The notes under the pieces: model-generated
What the model was told of the DNA's origin: nothing
Databases searched by the model: none
The model's input: the letters and a program-made list of their open reading frames with translations, nothing else
Position numbers and translations under genes: made by a program
NCBI GenBank assembly: GCA_964446685.1
Contig: CAYUPO010000007.1
Span: forward strand, 1-64,000
Direction: 5' to 3'
DNA: 64,000 bases
Source: CAZWRN01 sp964446685
GTDB lineage: Bacteria; Patescibacteriota; Microgenomatia; Daviesbacterales; UBA10151
In this document: positions 17,236 to 26,215 of the stretch, piece by piece
Position numbering within the stretch: the first letter of the stretch is position 1
How the letters are laid out: every line of letters starts with the position of its first letter

Positions 17236-18979
17236 ACTGTTTAGTTACAACATAGAAAATTGGAGCACCTTGTGGATTTACAACGGTCTTTAATACTTTT
17301 ACTCCTGATGGTGGAGTTTTACTCCAATCCCAATCCCCTTCAACTTCATCCCTGGCAGCCATCAGATATAAATATCCGGGCTTCAAAAATTCCTGTACAC
17401 TAAATGGTTTATCAGTATTGCCAAAATAATACTTGCCGTCAAAAATAAATCCATTAAATCCTTCTACAACGTTCTTCTGTGATTTTAAATTATCAAACTG
17501 AGATTGAATTCTGGCAGGATCAGCTTTGGTCCACATCAGATATCTATTTAAAGATGGTTCATAGGTATTATTAAAGAATACTTTCTCGTATTCACTCTGA
17601 TGTTCTGCCACATACTGCATAGCTTCTTTAAACCCAACATGCCACCATCTCCAGGATTCCACCGGATAATGCTGGTAATACCTGTGAAAATAAAATGTGG
17701 TATTAAACACAAATAAAATACCTACCAGACCCAGTAGACTAACAAAACCCCATCTTTGTTTATCCCGTAAACTCAAAACCTGATTTATCAAAAAAACTAA
17801 TCCCAAAGCATTTAATATTACTAAAGGCGGCAGCATAATAAACATCCTGGTGGCATGATATCCGCCATCAGCTGTTAAAGAACCTGGTATTGGGGATAAA
17901 ATAAGCCAGCCAAAGACCAGAAACATGACTTTCCGCTCTCCTCGGAAAATCAAAAACCAAACTCCTATTGCCAGCAAAATTATCTCAAAATAATATAACT
18001 CCCCCATCTCATGAATTGATTGTCTGAAATTAATATCCCCTTCCGCAAACAAAAAATTAAGTGACAAAGCTTTCAGATAATTGGTTGAAAAAACCTGCAG
18101 ATAAACAGTCGGCCGGTTATGAAAATAATTTTCGGATGAGACATCATTTGTTTTATATTCACCATCCGGAGTAAAGTATCCCAAATTTTTGCGAGCTAGA
18201 TTGATCTTATCCACCAAAACAGTATCCGTAAAAATACTGATTCCGGAAAATCTATTAGTTGCCTGACCAGAAAAAATCGACAAAGCCACACCAGAGATAA
18301 TCACCAATCCGATCAGAAAACTACTAATTAACCACCTTGCCCCAATTGTTTTAAAGACTGATTTATTATTCAGATAAATTCCACCAAGCAATACAAGTAA
18401 AAGCGGCACAAAAGCCGCAGCAGTTGAATATACATAAAAAGAAGCACTAAAGAGTATCGCTGCCACTACTAAAAAATAGCCTTTCTTAAACCCAACCAAA
18501 GTAAAATATGTCGCAAAAAGCAAAAAAGACAGTAGCATTGTCACTTCAAAAGAGGCTCTTGAATACTGCAAATGCCAGGGAGATATCGCCATCAAAAACA
18601 TTGCAGCAAGTGCTGTTGGAATATTAAATAATTTTCTGGTTAATAAAAAAATCCCTATCAAAGAAACCAGACCCCAAAAAACAGCCGGCAACCTAACACC
18701 CCATTCATTAAGCCCAAAAACACCAACAAAAGGAACTGCTGAGTAAATATAAAGTGAAGCCCGGTATTCAGTCAGAGATTTTAAATAAAGCGGCATGCTC
18801 CTGCCACTAATATCTTTACCGGTTGTTAAAAGTGAATAAGCCTGATACCCAACATCAACTTCATCACCAAATAACGCGGGTGGTACAGTATCCAAATGGT
18901 AAACCCGCAAAAATGTACCCAGCACCAAAATAAACAAAATTGCGGTAATTGTTAAATACAGTTTTGAAAAAGCACTCAT
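17234..18979 (-). CDS. GT39/ArnT-like GT-C glycosyltransferase, array member 6 (divergent)
   Basis: The protein has 581 residues from the ATG at 18979, chosen because it forms an ATGA overlap with the upstream stop; another ATG is six bases earlier. The acidic pair is Asp39-Glu40 in LFGDEVDVGYQAY. The array signature is present but altered: TGKDISG replaces TGKDE(Y/W)G and LTEYRASLYIY replaces FGDYKPxLYxY. About 11 membrane segments precede an extracytoplasmic domain of about 150 residues containing NTYEPSLNRYLMW. The altered first loop is near the expected donor or acceptor site, so specificity probably differs. It belongs to an operon with two GT87-like genes and a GT4 gene. Confidence 0.85.
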   Translation of the reverse strand: MSAFSKLYLTITAILFILVLGTFLRVYHLDTVPPALFGDEVDVGYQAYSLLTTGKDISGRSMPLYLKSLTEYRASLYIYSAVPFVGVFGLNEWGVRLPAVFWGLVSLIGIFLLTRKLFNIPTALAAMFLMAISPWHLQYSRASFEVTMLLSFLLFATYFTLVGFKKGYFLVVAAILFSASFYVYSTAAAFVPLLLVLLGGIYLNNKSVFKTIGARWLISSFLIGLVIISGVALSIFSGQATNRFSGISIFTDTVLVDKINLARKNLGYFTPDGEYKTNDVSSENYFHNRPTVYLQVFSTNYLKALSLNFLFAEGDINFRQSIHEMGELYYFEIILLAIGVWFLIFRGERKVMFLVFGWLILSPIPGSLTADGGYHATRMFIMLPPLVILNALGLVFLINQVLSLRDKQRWGFVSLLGLVGILFVFNTTFYFHRYYQHYPVESWRWWHVGFKEAMQYVAEHQSEYEKVFFNNTYEPSLNRYLMWTKADPARIQSQFDNLKSQKNVVEGFNGFIFDGKYYFGNTDKPFSVQEFLKPGYLYLMAARDEVEGDWDWSKTPPSGVKVLKTVVNPQGAPIFYVVTKQ

Positions 18980-20274
18980 TGCCATTTAAAAAGTTTCTCC
19001 CTTTTTTCCTGATCCAGTAATTCTTTCAGAAAAACAATATAGTTGTAAACCAGTAAAACAGCATACCCCACCACCAACCAGGTCAAAAAGATATTTGATT
19101 TAGTTAGTTCCAGAATAACCGGAATTCCCGGCTGAAATAATCCTCTATACAAATTGATAAAGTGCAGAAAAGTAAAATAAACCAGATTTATCCAATGAAT
19201 CTTTTTAAAACAAACTAAAACAGTGGCAAAAAGAACCACCGGAATCATATATCTCTCATGCATCCTGGTAAAAAAGAAAAAATAAAACCCGGACACTAAA
19301 AACAGATAATAAAACAGCTGATAATAATTTGTCTTTTTAATAAAATAAATCAAACTAAGCGGTGCTATAAAGCTCAAAAACAATAAATATCCCCATAGAT
19401 CAAATGACAAACCTAAATATTTTTGGTTGGATGATAATATTTCATAATTTGAAAAAGTCCCCCACATATTTAAAGCATTTTCAGCTACACCAAAATCAAC
19501 TAAAGTAAAATTTGAATAATAAAACTGCAGCGGCCAGATCAGAGAAAAAGAATGAAATGGCAGATATGATAGATACAAAATAATTAATGAAACAGCAATT
19601 GATTTAAGACTGTTTTTTAATCCAAACTCTTTAAAAATATAAAAAATATACACTCCCCATAAAAGTAAAATTGTATGTTTTGTCATCAATGCCACACCAG
19701 CAAAAATAAATGACCACCACAACTTTTTATTTATCAAAAAACCAAAGGCTAGTAATAGCAACAAATTTTGCAGTAAATCCGTCTGTCCCCAAACTGAGGA
19801 CACATAAATAACTGCCGGATTTAGTAGCAAAAACAACGCAATAATATATCTATTTTTAACTAATAACTTTTCTTTAGTTTTTTTTAAAATTAATGGCAAA
19901 ACAGCTGCAAATAAAATAGTCGCAATAAGTCCCGGCAGTTTTAGAAAGGAGATTAAAGTATTTTCCCATTCCATACCAAAAACCAATCGTGAAGGGAAAA
20001 AGCTAATTGACGAATTTAGCCAATAGACAGCACTTAGACTAATCTGATAAATCCACAAGCTTCCGGCGAAAGCATACATTGTTAAAGGCGGATATGTGGG
20101 AAATGAAAAACCAGGAAATCGTCTCTCAAAAAAATCCACACTTCCATAATCTAAAATACTTCTTCCCCAAACGACATGATTTTTCACATCTCCGGAATAT
20201 ATCGGCAGAGAAATATAAAAATATATCACAAAGGAAATAACTAAAAACAAACTAAATAATATTTTTTTAATCAT
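18976..20274 (-). CDS. GT-C membrane glycosyltransferase, GT87/PIG-M-like
   Basis: The 432-residue product has about ten hydrophobic segments. The acidic loop residue is Asp29 in YSGDVKNHVVWG, then PTYPPLTMY (59-67) and NPAVIYVSSVWGQTD (152-166). The YPPL and WGQxD pair is shared with the next gene and with the gene at 28982-30355, defining a subfamily related to GT87 (DUF2029) and eukaryotic ALG/PIG-M enzymes. It should use a polyprenyl-phosphate hexose on the outer face. Translation is likely coupled to array member 6 through a 4 bp overlap. Confidence 0.75.
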   Translation of the reverse strand: MIKKILFSLFLVISFVIYFYISLPIYSGDVKNHVVWGRSILDYGSVDFFERRFPGFSFPTYPPLTMYAFAGSLWIYQISLSAVYWLNSSISFFPSRLVFGMEWENTLISFLKLPGLIATILFAAVLPLILKKTKEKLLVKNRYIIALFLLLNPAVIYVSSVWGQTDLLQNLLLLLAFGFLINKKLWWSFIFAGVALMTKHTILLLWGVYIFYIFKEFGLKNSLKSIAVSLIILYLSYLPFHSFSLIWPLQFYYSNFTLVDFGVAENALNMWGTFSNYEILSSNQKYLGLSFDLWGYLLFLSFIAPLSLIYFIKKTNYYQLFYYLFLVSGFYFFFFTRMHERYMIPVVLFATVLVCFKKIHWINLVYFTFLHFINLYRGLFQPGIPVILELTKSNIFLTWLVVGYAVLLVYNYIVFLKELLDQEKREKLFKWQ

Positions 20275-20288
20275 AGTAGTAACTCCTT

Positions 20289-21560
20289 TTATTCAGGAAT
20301 TTTTTTTAAAAAGTATAGATAAATATAAAAAATACAGGCAGAAGCAAAGACTGTTTGTAAAATACTTCGAAAATAAACTTCATCAAGATTGACACCTAAC
20401 CCCTGCCATGTTCCGGGAAGGGTATATAAATAAGGCACCAGCGGCGCAAATATTTTAACAGTCAAAGAAGGATCAAACAAAAATACCATTCCGATATAAC
20501 TTAATGCTAAAAACACATGAGGTAAAAAAGTCTTTCCTTTATAAGAAACATATTCAATCACTAAAAACGGTGATAGCCAAGTTAACCATTGTGGGTGAAA
20601 ATGAGTAAAAGTAAAAAATCCAAGTAAAATAACAAACCACCGCTGCCATACTTTTTCGACTGATTTTTCCTGATACCAGAAATAAAAATACAAAATCAAA
20701 AGAAGCAGCGGAAACAGCAACAAACTTTCCCCACCAGAAACAGGAATCTGAGCATACAATGTTTTTTGAGTTAGACCAGTCATTAAAGCATAAGATTTAA
20801 ATCCGTGCGAGGATAAAAAGGGAATAATTGACATAATATAAGGTAATACAGAAAGAAAACCTAAAACGACCCGCTCTTTGAAATTTTTAGCTATCAAAAT
20901 AAATGGAATAACCAAAAACAAAGGATACAGTTTAAAAGCTGCAGCAATCCCCAAAAGCAAAGCTGCAAAATATAGTTTTTTATGTCTGATACACCAGAGT
21001 GACCAAATGGTAAAGACAGCCGGAATAATATCAAACTGTCCCATCATGTAGGTCGAAAATAAAATTACCGGATTAAACAGCCACAACAGATAAACCAGCA
21101 ATTTATCTTTTTTACTTTCAAAAAAACTGGCTAAAGCAAAGACTGCTGGAACATCAAAAAAGAAGTATGGCACCTTTAATAGCAATAAATGCAAATTAAA
21201 TAACCAGTTACCAAAAAAAGATGCCTGTTCAATAACAAATCCATTCATCAGCTCCCTGCCAAATAACATAGAAAAAAGAAAATTAAACACTCCGTGAAGC
21301 AGATATATTAGTGGTGGATAAATAAACAGATCAGCCCCAAAAGTTTTAACTAAAGGGTTATCAACACTACAGCTTGCCAGAAAGTCATACAAATTAAGAA
21401 TATTTCCTGAACTCACTAAGTCACCCGCAAGGTTAAACGCTCTGATATCCGGATGAAAAGTTGATGATGCCAAAAAGACACGCAGCAGCACTGCAGGTAC
21501 CAGCAGCCACCATAATTTGATATTAGATATTAAATATTTGATATTGGATATTTTATTCAT
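20289..21560 (-). CDS. GT-C membrane glycosyltransferase, GT87-like
   Basis: This 423-residue polytopic protein shares the HPD (36-38), YPPL (81-84) and MGQFD (173-177) motifs with GT87/DUF2029-type mannosyltransferases, and AAAFKLYPLFLV further on is also typical. The first 16 residues (KISNIKYLISNIK) come from GATATT-type repeat DNA at 21515-21552. The gene overlaps the upstream GT4 gene by 8 bp and is followed by the previous GT-C gene after 14 bp. It probably works with the GT4 enzyme on the same glycan, with cytoplasmic steps by GT4 and outer-face steps by GT-C; this is inference. Confidence 0.75.
   Translation of the reverse strand: MNKISNIKYLISNIKLWWLLVPAVLLRVFLASSTFHPDIRAFNLAGDLVSSGNILNLYDFLASCSVDNPLVKTFGADLFIYPPLIYLLHGVFNFLFSMLFGRELMNGFVIEQASFFGNWLFNLHLLLLKVPYFFFDVPAVFALASFFESKKDKLLVYLLWLFNPVILFSTYMMGQFDIIPAVFTIWSLWCIRHKKLYFAALLLGIAAAFKLYPLFLVIPFILIAKNFKERVVLGFLSVLPYIMSIIPFLSSHGFKSYALMTGLTQKTLYAQIPVSGGESLLLFPLLLLILYFYFWYQEKSVEKVWQRWFVILLGFFTFTHFHPQWLTWLSPFLVIEYVSYKGKTFLPHVFLALSYIGMVFLFDPSLTVKIFAPLVPYLYTLPGTWQGLGVNLDEVYFRSILQTVFASACIFYIYLYFLKKIPE
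21515..21552. repeat. GATATT-type repeat coding for a protein N-terminus
   Basis: Alternating TTTGATATT, TAGATATT and TTGGATATT units run through the first codons of the GT87-like gene and end next to the stop of the GT4 gene. The same unit type occurs at 13571-13640. Confidence 0.55.
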
Positions 21561-22629
21561 GCAATAAAGCTAAAATATTTTCGCGAAACTTCTCTTCACT
21601 AAAAAACTGCGCTCTTTCTACTGCTCCCTCAGCCAGTTTTGCTCTTTTATTATGGTCATCAATCAAAAGAGCAGTCATCTCCTTTAATTGTGCCTCAGTC
21701 TCCCAAAATAATCCACTCTTGCCTTCTTCCACAATCTCTGTTTGTCCGCCTTTTTTAACTACCACAGGCACAGCGCCTGATGCCATAGCTTCAACTGTAG
21801 TAATTCCAAAATGTTCCATTTTAGTCGGATCACTCTCACCAAAACCCATTGCATGCCAGTAAATATCAGACTGTCCGTATAAGAATCCCAAATCTTGAAA
21901 AGGAATATTTGGATGAAATACGATCGGATAGCCGGCTGTTTTGCTTTTTAACTCTTCCACATAAGCGACATCTCCATCCCCCATTGATCCGGCTAAATGA
22001 AACTGCCAATTTTTCACTAAACCTTCATCACACATCTTTATAAAAGTATCTATCATTAGCTGATGTTTTTTTTCTCTCAAAAACCCAAAAAACCTTCCCA
22101 CTGTCAGAATAATCTGCTTTTTCTTTAGTGGTTTTAAATGATTGGTGGAAACAGGCGGATAGATCACTTTTGAAGGCAGTGGCCAGTATTTTTTTGAATG
22201 ATCTTTAGTAAACTGCGAGTTATAAACCACTTCATTCCAGCTTTTTACTTTTAAATTACCCCACATACTGTCTGTTGGATGAACTTCAAGCGGAGTCTGA
22301 ATATGCAAAATATTTCTTTTACTTGAAGCAAAAAAGATACTGCCGTCAGTAACAGCAAACAGCATCTTATACCGTTTAAGAAATAGATATCTGTCCATTG
22401 CCTTACTTCCCTGACCAATCGGAGCATGAATAAAATTTACGGCTGACAAATCAACACCCAATCTTCCGGCTATCTCTTTTTTATAATCTTCCGGATTTAA
22501 ATTATGCAAATGAGTCGGAAGCAGCAGATCCACTTGATGCGACTTAGCAAAAATAGAGGCAACAGTCAGAATATATCTTTCTCCACCACCTTTAGTTTCT
22601 AAGTAAGGGCTAAATACAGCAATCTTCAT
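21553..22629 (-). CDS. GT4 family glycosyltransferase
   Basis: The 358-residue protein from the ATG at 22629 (MKIAVFSPYLETKGGGERY) has the glycine-rich GT4 N-terminus; another ATG is three codons earlier. Residues near 108-118 (LHIQTPLEVHP) and VVYNSQFTKDH near 135-145 resemble the ALG11-like branch. The donor domain has ILTVGRFFG near 174-182, and EX7E at Glu272-Glu280 in EHFGITTVEAMASG, a version close to ALG11/GT4 mannosyltransferases. It is the first gene of a four-gene minus-strand operon and is preceded by a repeat-rich spacer. A GDP-mannose donor is plausible but unproven. Confidence 0.85.
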   Translation of the reverse strand: MKIAVFSPYLETKGGGERYILTVASIFAKSHQVDLLLPTHLHNLNPEDYKKEIAGRLGVDLSAVNFIHAPIGQGSKAMDRYLFLKRYKMLFAVTDGSIFFASSKRNILHIQTPLEVHPTDSMWGNLKVKSWNEVVYNSQFTKDHSKKYWPLPSKVIYPPVSTNHLKPLKKKQIILTVGRFFGFLREKKHQLMIDTFIKMCDEGLVKNWQFHLAGSMGDGDVAYVEELKSKTAGYPIVFHPNIPFQDLGFLYGQSDIYWHAMGFGESDPTKMEHFGITTVEAMASGAVPVVVKKGGQTEIVEEGKSGLFWETEAQLKEMTALLIDDHNKRAKLAEGAVERAQFFSEEKFRENILALLHE

Positions 22630-22642
22630 GAAATTCATAAAA

Positions 22643-22760
22643 GAATTTCTAATTTCTAATTTCTAATTACTAGACAAATCCTAATTAAATCACTACGTTT
22701 TAGTCATTATAATTTTGGGAATTATTTAGAAATTAGAAATTAGCGTACTTAGAAATTAGT
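22643..22760. repeat. Inverted repeat, AATTTCTAATTA family, copy 1
   Basis: The left arm repeats AATTTCTAATTTCTAATTA; the right arm has the complementary ATTTAGAAATTAGAAATTAG followed by another TTAGAAATTAG. The centre is not palindromic. The same arms occur at 57722-57870 and 62245-62358. The element spans the spacer between a GT2 and a GT4 gene and reaches into the GT2 stop codon region. Confidence 0.65.
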
Positions 22761-23562
22761 CTAACTTAAATCCTTTCTCAATAAATTTTTTATCCAAATC
22801 ATCATATATCTGATCCAACGGTTTCTTCTGCTGCATCTCCCAAAGTCTGACATAACTGGTCAAAAGGAAAAAGCTCTGCATAAGGGAATCAATCACTCCA
22901 ACACTGCCGTTAAAAAAACCTTTTCTAACAACTCCCTGATACCATGTTTCAGTAATAAATATCCGCAAAAATCTCCATCCGCTCATTTGTGGATGATGTG
23001 CATCAAATCGCAGTTTAGCATCTATTTTGCTCCATTCCAGGTTTTTTAAAATCACCTGTTCGACATTTCGATGAGTTAAGTGAATAAAAGAAGCTTTGGT
23101 ATAACCAAGCTCACCATCAAACTGAGGATACTCATGCACTTTACCAACCCATTTCTTAAAATGAGGTTTATGAATTAGTCTGATCACCCAGTCTGGATAG
23201 AAAGGACCATAGGATTTTTTTTCTCCCCAGATCACATTTTGACGGGAAATTGCATACGCTGAGTATTTTGAATCTTCAAAAATAGAAAAAAGTTCATCTT
23301 TTAACTCAGCAGTCACTCTTTCATCAGCATCAACATATAATAACCAGTCTCCGGCAGCTTTTTCTGCTCCTAAATTTCTCCTCACAGAAAAATCGTCATT
23401 CTCACTCTGATAAATTTTTGCCTGATATTGTTTAGCTATCTCCAATGTCTTATCACTGGAAAATTGATCGATAATCAAAATTTCATCAGCCCATTTAACA
23501 GACTCTAAACAGGTCTTTATTCGACTTTCTTCATTTTTGGTAATAATGATGACTGACAACAT
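22756..23562 (-). CDS. GT2 glycosyltransferase, WaaE/KdtX-like
   Basis: From the ATG at 23562 the protein has 268 residues and starts directly with the GT2 strand LSVIIITKNEESRI; the open frame reaches back eight more codons. WADEILIID and YVDADERV (DADER at 78-82) are standard for the WaaE-like branch. WVGKVHEYP and FIHLTHRNVEQV further on are shared with the relatives at 7654 and 26216. The C-terminal region (residues about 205-250) is amphipathic and probably membrane-bound. It is transcribed after the YfhO-like gene, 61 bp apart. Substrate unknown. Confidence 0.85.
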   Translation of the reverse strand: MLSVIIITKNEESRIKTCLESVKWADEILIIDQFSSDKTLEIAKQYQAKIYQSENDDFSVRRNLGAEKAAGDWLLYVDADERVTAELKDELFSIFEDSKYSAYAISRQNVIWGEKKSYGPFYPDWVIRLIHKPHFKKWVGKVHEYPQFDGELGYTKASFIHLTHRNVEQVILKNLEWSKIDAKLRFDAHHPQMSGWRFLRIFITETWYQGVVRKGFFNGSVGVIDSLMQSFFLLTSYVRLWEMQQKKPLDQIYDDLDKKFIEKGFKLD

Positions 23563-23623
23563 AGTTAAATCATACCTTTCTTCCAAACCAAACTCCAGCA
23601 GAAAATAATTCCCTAAAAAATCG

Positions 23624-25993
23624 TTAAAAACGTTTCTTAAAGACTACATAACCAAGCATTCCAAAAAACAGTGCAAGTCCAACAATTGTTAGTTTTAGAC
23701 CATAATCAAAAGCAGCCGGATAGTAAAATAACTCATATTTGTGTTCACCTTTCTCTATTTTAACTCCCTGAAGCGCTGAATTGACCTGATATATTTTTTG
23801 CTTAACCCCGTCAACTTTCAATTTCCATCCTTCATCAAAACTATTTGCCACAACTATAAATGAATCCTGATCTGATTGAGCTACAAAATCTGTCTTTTGC
23901 GGTGAAACTACCAGATTTTTAATTTCTACAGCTGACGGACTGGCTGGTAAGTCATCTGAGGTCAGTACAAGACCTTTTTTTCTTGGATCAAAAGATTTTT
24001 GATCCATTTGTTCCCCCAGCTCACGCACAGAAGTGACATTTGCCAGTGAATCCAATCTATAAACCCGACCTAAAGCATGTGGATTTTCTAAAACCGCCAC
24101 AGTTTTGTATTCATATATTTTTTGATAATCAGTATCCTTTAACCGGTAATTTAACAACTCTCCCGGGATAACACCTTTTTCATCCCGTTTAACAGCAATC
24201 AGATACTTAACATTTAAAGCATCCAAAAAATTTGAAGGATAATAATTAAGTTCCATAAACCTATCAATTCCTGAGTTAAATCCGCGGTCATTTACTTTAT
24301 TAAAATACCTGCCATAACTTTCCAGAGCCAATGGATCATATCCTTCAATTGATTCCAGTCCATAGGCAGTCCAGGTATTAGGAGGAAAAGCTTCCAGATC
24401 AGTCCGGGCTATTCTAAAAGGTTGTTGCTGCTGCTGTAAAAAATCTGTTACATCTGTTTTGGGAAACAGTAAATGACTCGGAACAAAAGGGTTGTGTTTC
24501 AAAAAGTAGCGGGATAAATCAAAAAACATCAACCCAATCAGCAGATAAATAACAACTTTGTTTTTAAATTTAGTTAATATAAATAGAGTTACTAAAAGTC
24601 CGACAGGTAAAACCAAATTTTTGATAGATACCATCAGATTTTTAAGTAACAAAATCACTTCTGTATCATCCTTATATCCATTAGTCATAAATTTAATCGT
24701 TATAATTCCTACAATAATGCCTGTAATAACGGCTAAAATGACTCCGGCAAATCGTCCTATATAGTAGCGAAACTGTTCTTCTTTCAGTTTATGTAAACCA
24801 AACCCGCTCAGTACACCGGCAGACAAACTGGTGATAAAAAATATCCGACTAGCCGAAGAATAGGTTAAAAGAGGTAAAGGCTGCGAATAAATAAACCTGG
24901 TAGCAAAAGTTTCAATAGCCAGAAAAATAGACAAACCAAACACAACCAACCAAAAAGCAATCAGCTTAGTTCTAAATCTTCTAAACAAAAAAGGCAAAAG
25001 CAGAGGCAGTGTTAGGCTTCCCAGAAAACTAGATTGTTCATGATAATAAATCGTATCCCAATGATTATTAGTTGTCGGATTTCCAAAAAAATCAGCCGCA
25101 AAAAATCTGACTATTTCATATGGTTTATTCAGACCATAATTTATAGTTTTAGAATATTCCTCAACTCCTCTGACTGAATTCTGTAAATGAGTATATGTTG
25201 GAATAAACTGAATCGAACAGATCAAAACAGCACTCACCCAAAAAAACAAAATAAATAAAAGCTTTTTTTTGCTAAATTCTTTTTCAATAAAAAATTTAAA
25301 CGCTAAATATCCAAAAAAAAGTATCGTTGAATAAATAGTCATTTGGGCAAATCCGCTTAAATATAATGTGGCAAAAGCGAGTGTCAAAATAAATAAATGC
25401 CTCATTTTGCCATTTTGCAAAAACTGTTCAATTGAGGCTAATATAAATGGGATCATCGCCACTGCATAAACCCCTGTCATAAACTCAACCCAAGTAGTCA
25501 TCAGTCCGGAAAAACTAAAAATAATAGCCCCACCAACTGCCGCATAATTTTCCAGTTTGTAAGTCTTTAATAAATAAAACATTCCTAAAAGTGCCATTAG
25601 AGTCTGGCCAAAAATATAAAGACTCCAACCCAGTGAAACCGGCAACAAAAGCAACAGATTAAATGGAAGTAACTGAGCCGTCTGATAAGTTGCCAAAAGC
25701 GGTGATCCGGCAAAAGACAGATGATTCCAAAGCGGCCATTCCCCTTTCAGTAATAAATCCAATCCGACATATTTCCAGACTATAAATTGGGAAAAAGCAT
25801 CAGAAATTAAAGCGTTTTTCACTGGAACGCCCACCACATATCCCCATTTATAGTCAAGCCAGGGAAAATAAGCTCCGGTTAATACATCTCCCGGAAATGG
25901 CACTTTTCCCTGCAGAAAAAAAGGGTAGTATGCAGTCATTGCCAGTAAAACTAGTATTACTACCGGGTTAAATATAGATTTTAGGATTTTCAT
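23624..25993 (-). CDS. YfhO-family GT-C-like membrane protein
   Basis: This is a large membrane protein of 789 residues from the ATG at 25993 (a TTG two codons earlier is less likely). It has about 13 hydrophobic segments, then an extracytoplasmic domain from about residue 510 to 755, and a final membrane helix. FPGDVLTGAYFPW and WNHLSFAGSPLLA in the first loop match the YfhO family, whose Gram-positive members add sugars to teichoic acids with polyprenyl-phosphate donors. SSASRIFFITSLSAG and NYYPSNFLDALNVKYLI are also family-like. It stands 223 bp from the next gene upstream, separated by a double-hairpin repeat. Confidence 0.8.
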   Translation of the reverse strand: MKILKSIFNPVVILVLLAMTAYYPFFLQGKVPFPGDVLTGAYFPWLDYKWGYVVGVPVKNALISDAFSQFIVWKYVGLDLLLKGEWPLWNHLSFAGSPLLATYQTAQLLPFNLLLLLPVSLGWSLYIFGQTLMALLGMFYLLKTYKLENYAAVGGAIIFSFSGLMTTWVEFMTGVYAVAMIPFILASIEQFLQNGKMRHLFILTLAFATLYLSGFAQMTIYSTILFFGYLAFKFFIEKEFSKKKLLFILFFWVSAVLICSIQFIPTYTHLQNSVRGVEEYSKTINYGLNKPYEIVRFFAADFFGNPTTNNHWDTIYYHEQSSFLGSLTLPLLLPFLFRRFRTKLIAFWLVVFGLSIFLAIETFATRFIYSQPLPLLTYSSASRIFFITSLSAGVLSGFGLHKLKEEQFRYYIGRFAGVILAVITGIIVGIITIKFMTNGYKDDTEVILLLKNLMVSIKNLVLPVGLLVTLFILTKFKNKVVIYLLIGLMFFDLSRYFLKHNPFVPSHLLFPKTDVTDFLQQQQQPFRIARTDLEAFPPNTWTAYGLESIEGYDPLALESYGRYFNKVNDRGFNSGIDRFMELNYYPSNFLDALNVKYLIAVKRDEKGVIPGELLNYRLKDTDYQKIYEYKTVAVLENPHALGRVYRLDSLANVTSVRELGEQMDQKSFDPRKKGLVLTSDDLPASPSAVEIKNLVVSPQKTDFVAQSDQDSFIVVANSFDEGWKLKVDGVKQKIYQVNSALQGVKIEKGEHKYELFYYPAAFDYGLKLTIVGLALFFGMLGYVVFKKRF

Positions 25994-26095
25994 AAACAAT
26001 AATAACCAAATTTGATATATCTCAAAATACTTATTAAAAATTAACTAATTTCATTTATTGATAATTTTTGAGTCTCAAATCATCACATGTTATAC

Positions 26096-26212
26096 CCCGT
26101 CATTCCCCTGAAAAGGGGAATCTATACAAATAACGTTGGAAACACATTTTCGACTTGTAGATGGTTATTAATATAGTTCCCCGCTTTCGCGGGGATGACG
26201 ACTCGTTTTTTT
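26096..26212. repeat. Double-hairpin inverted repeat, GTCATTCCCC type
   Basis: The left end has GTCATTCCCCTGAAAAGGGG followed by AATCTATA; the right end has TATAGTTCCCCGC, TTTCGCGGGGATGAC. Each end forms its own stem (CCCCTGAAAAGGGG and CCCCGCTTTCGCGGGG) and the ends are complementary to each other. A run of T residues follows at about 26206, so the right hairpin may also end transcription on the plus strand. The rest of spacer 25994-26215 is AT-rich without a visible gene. Confidence 0.75.
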
Positions 26213-26215
26213 CAG

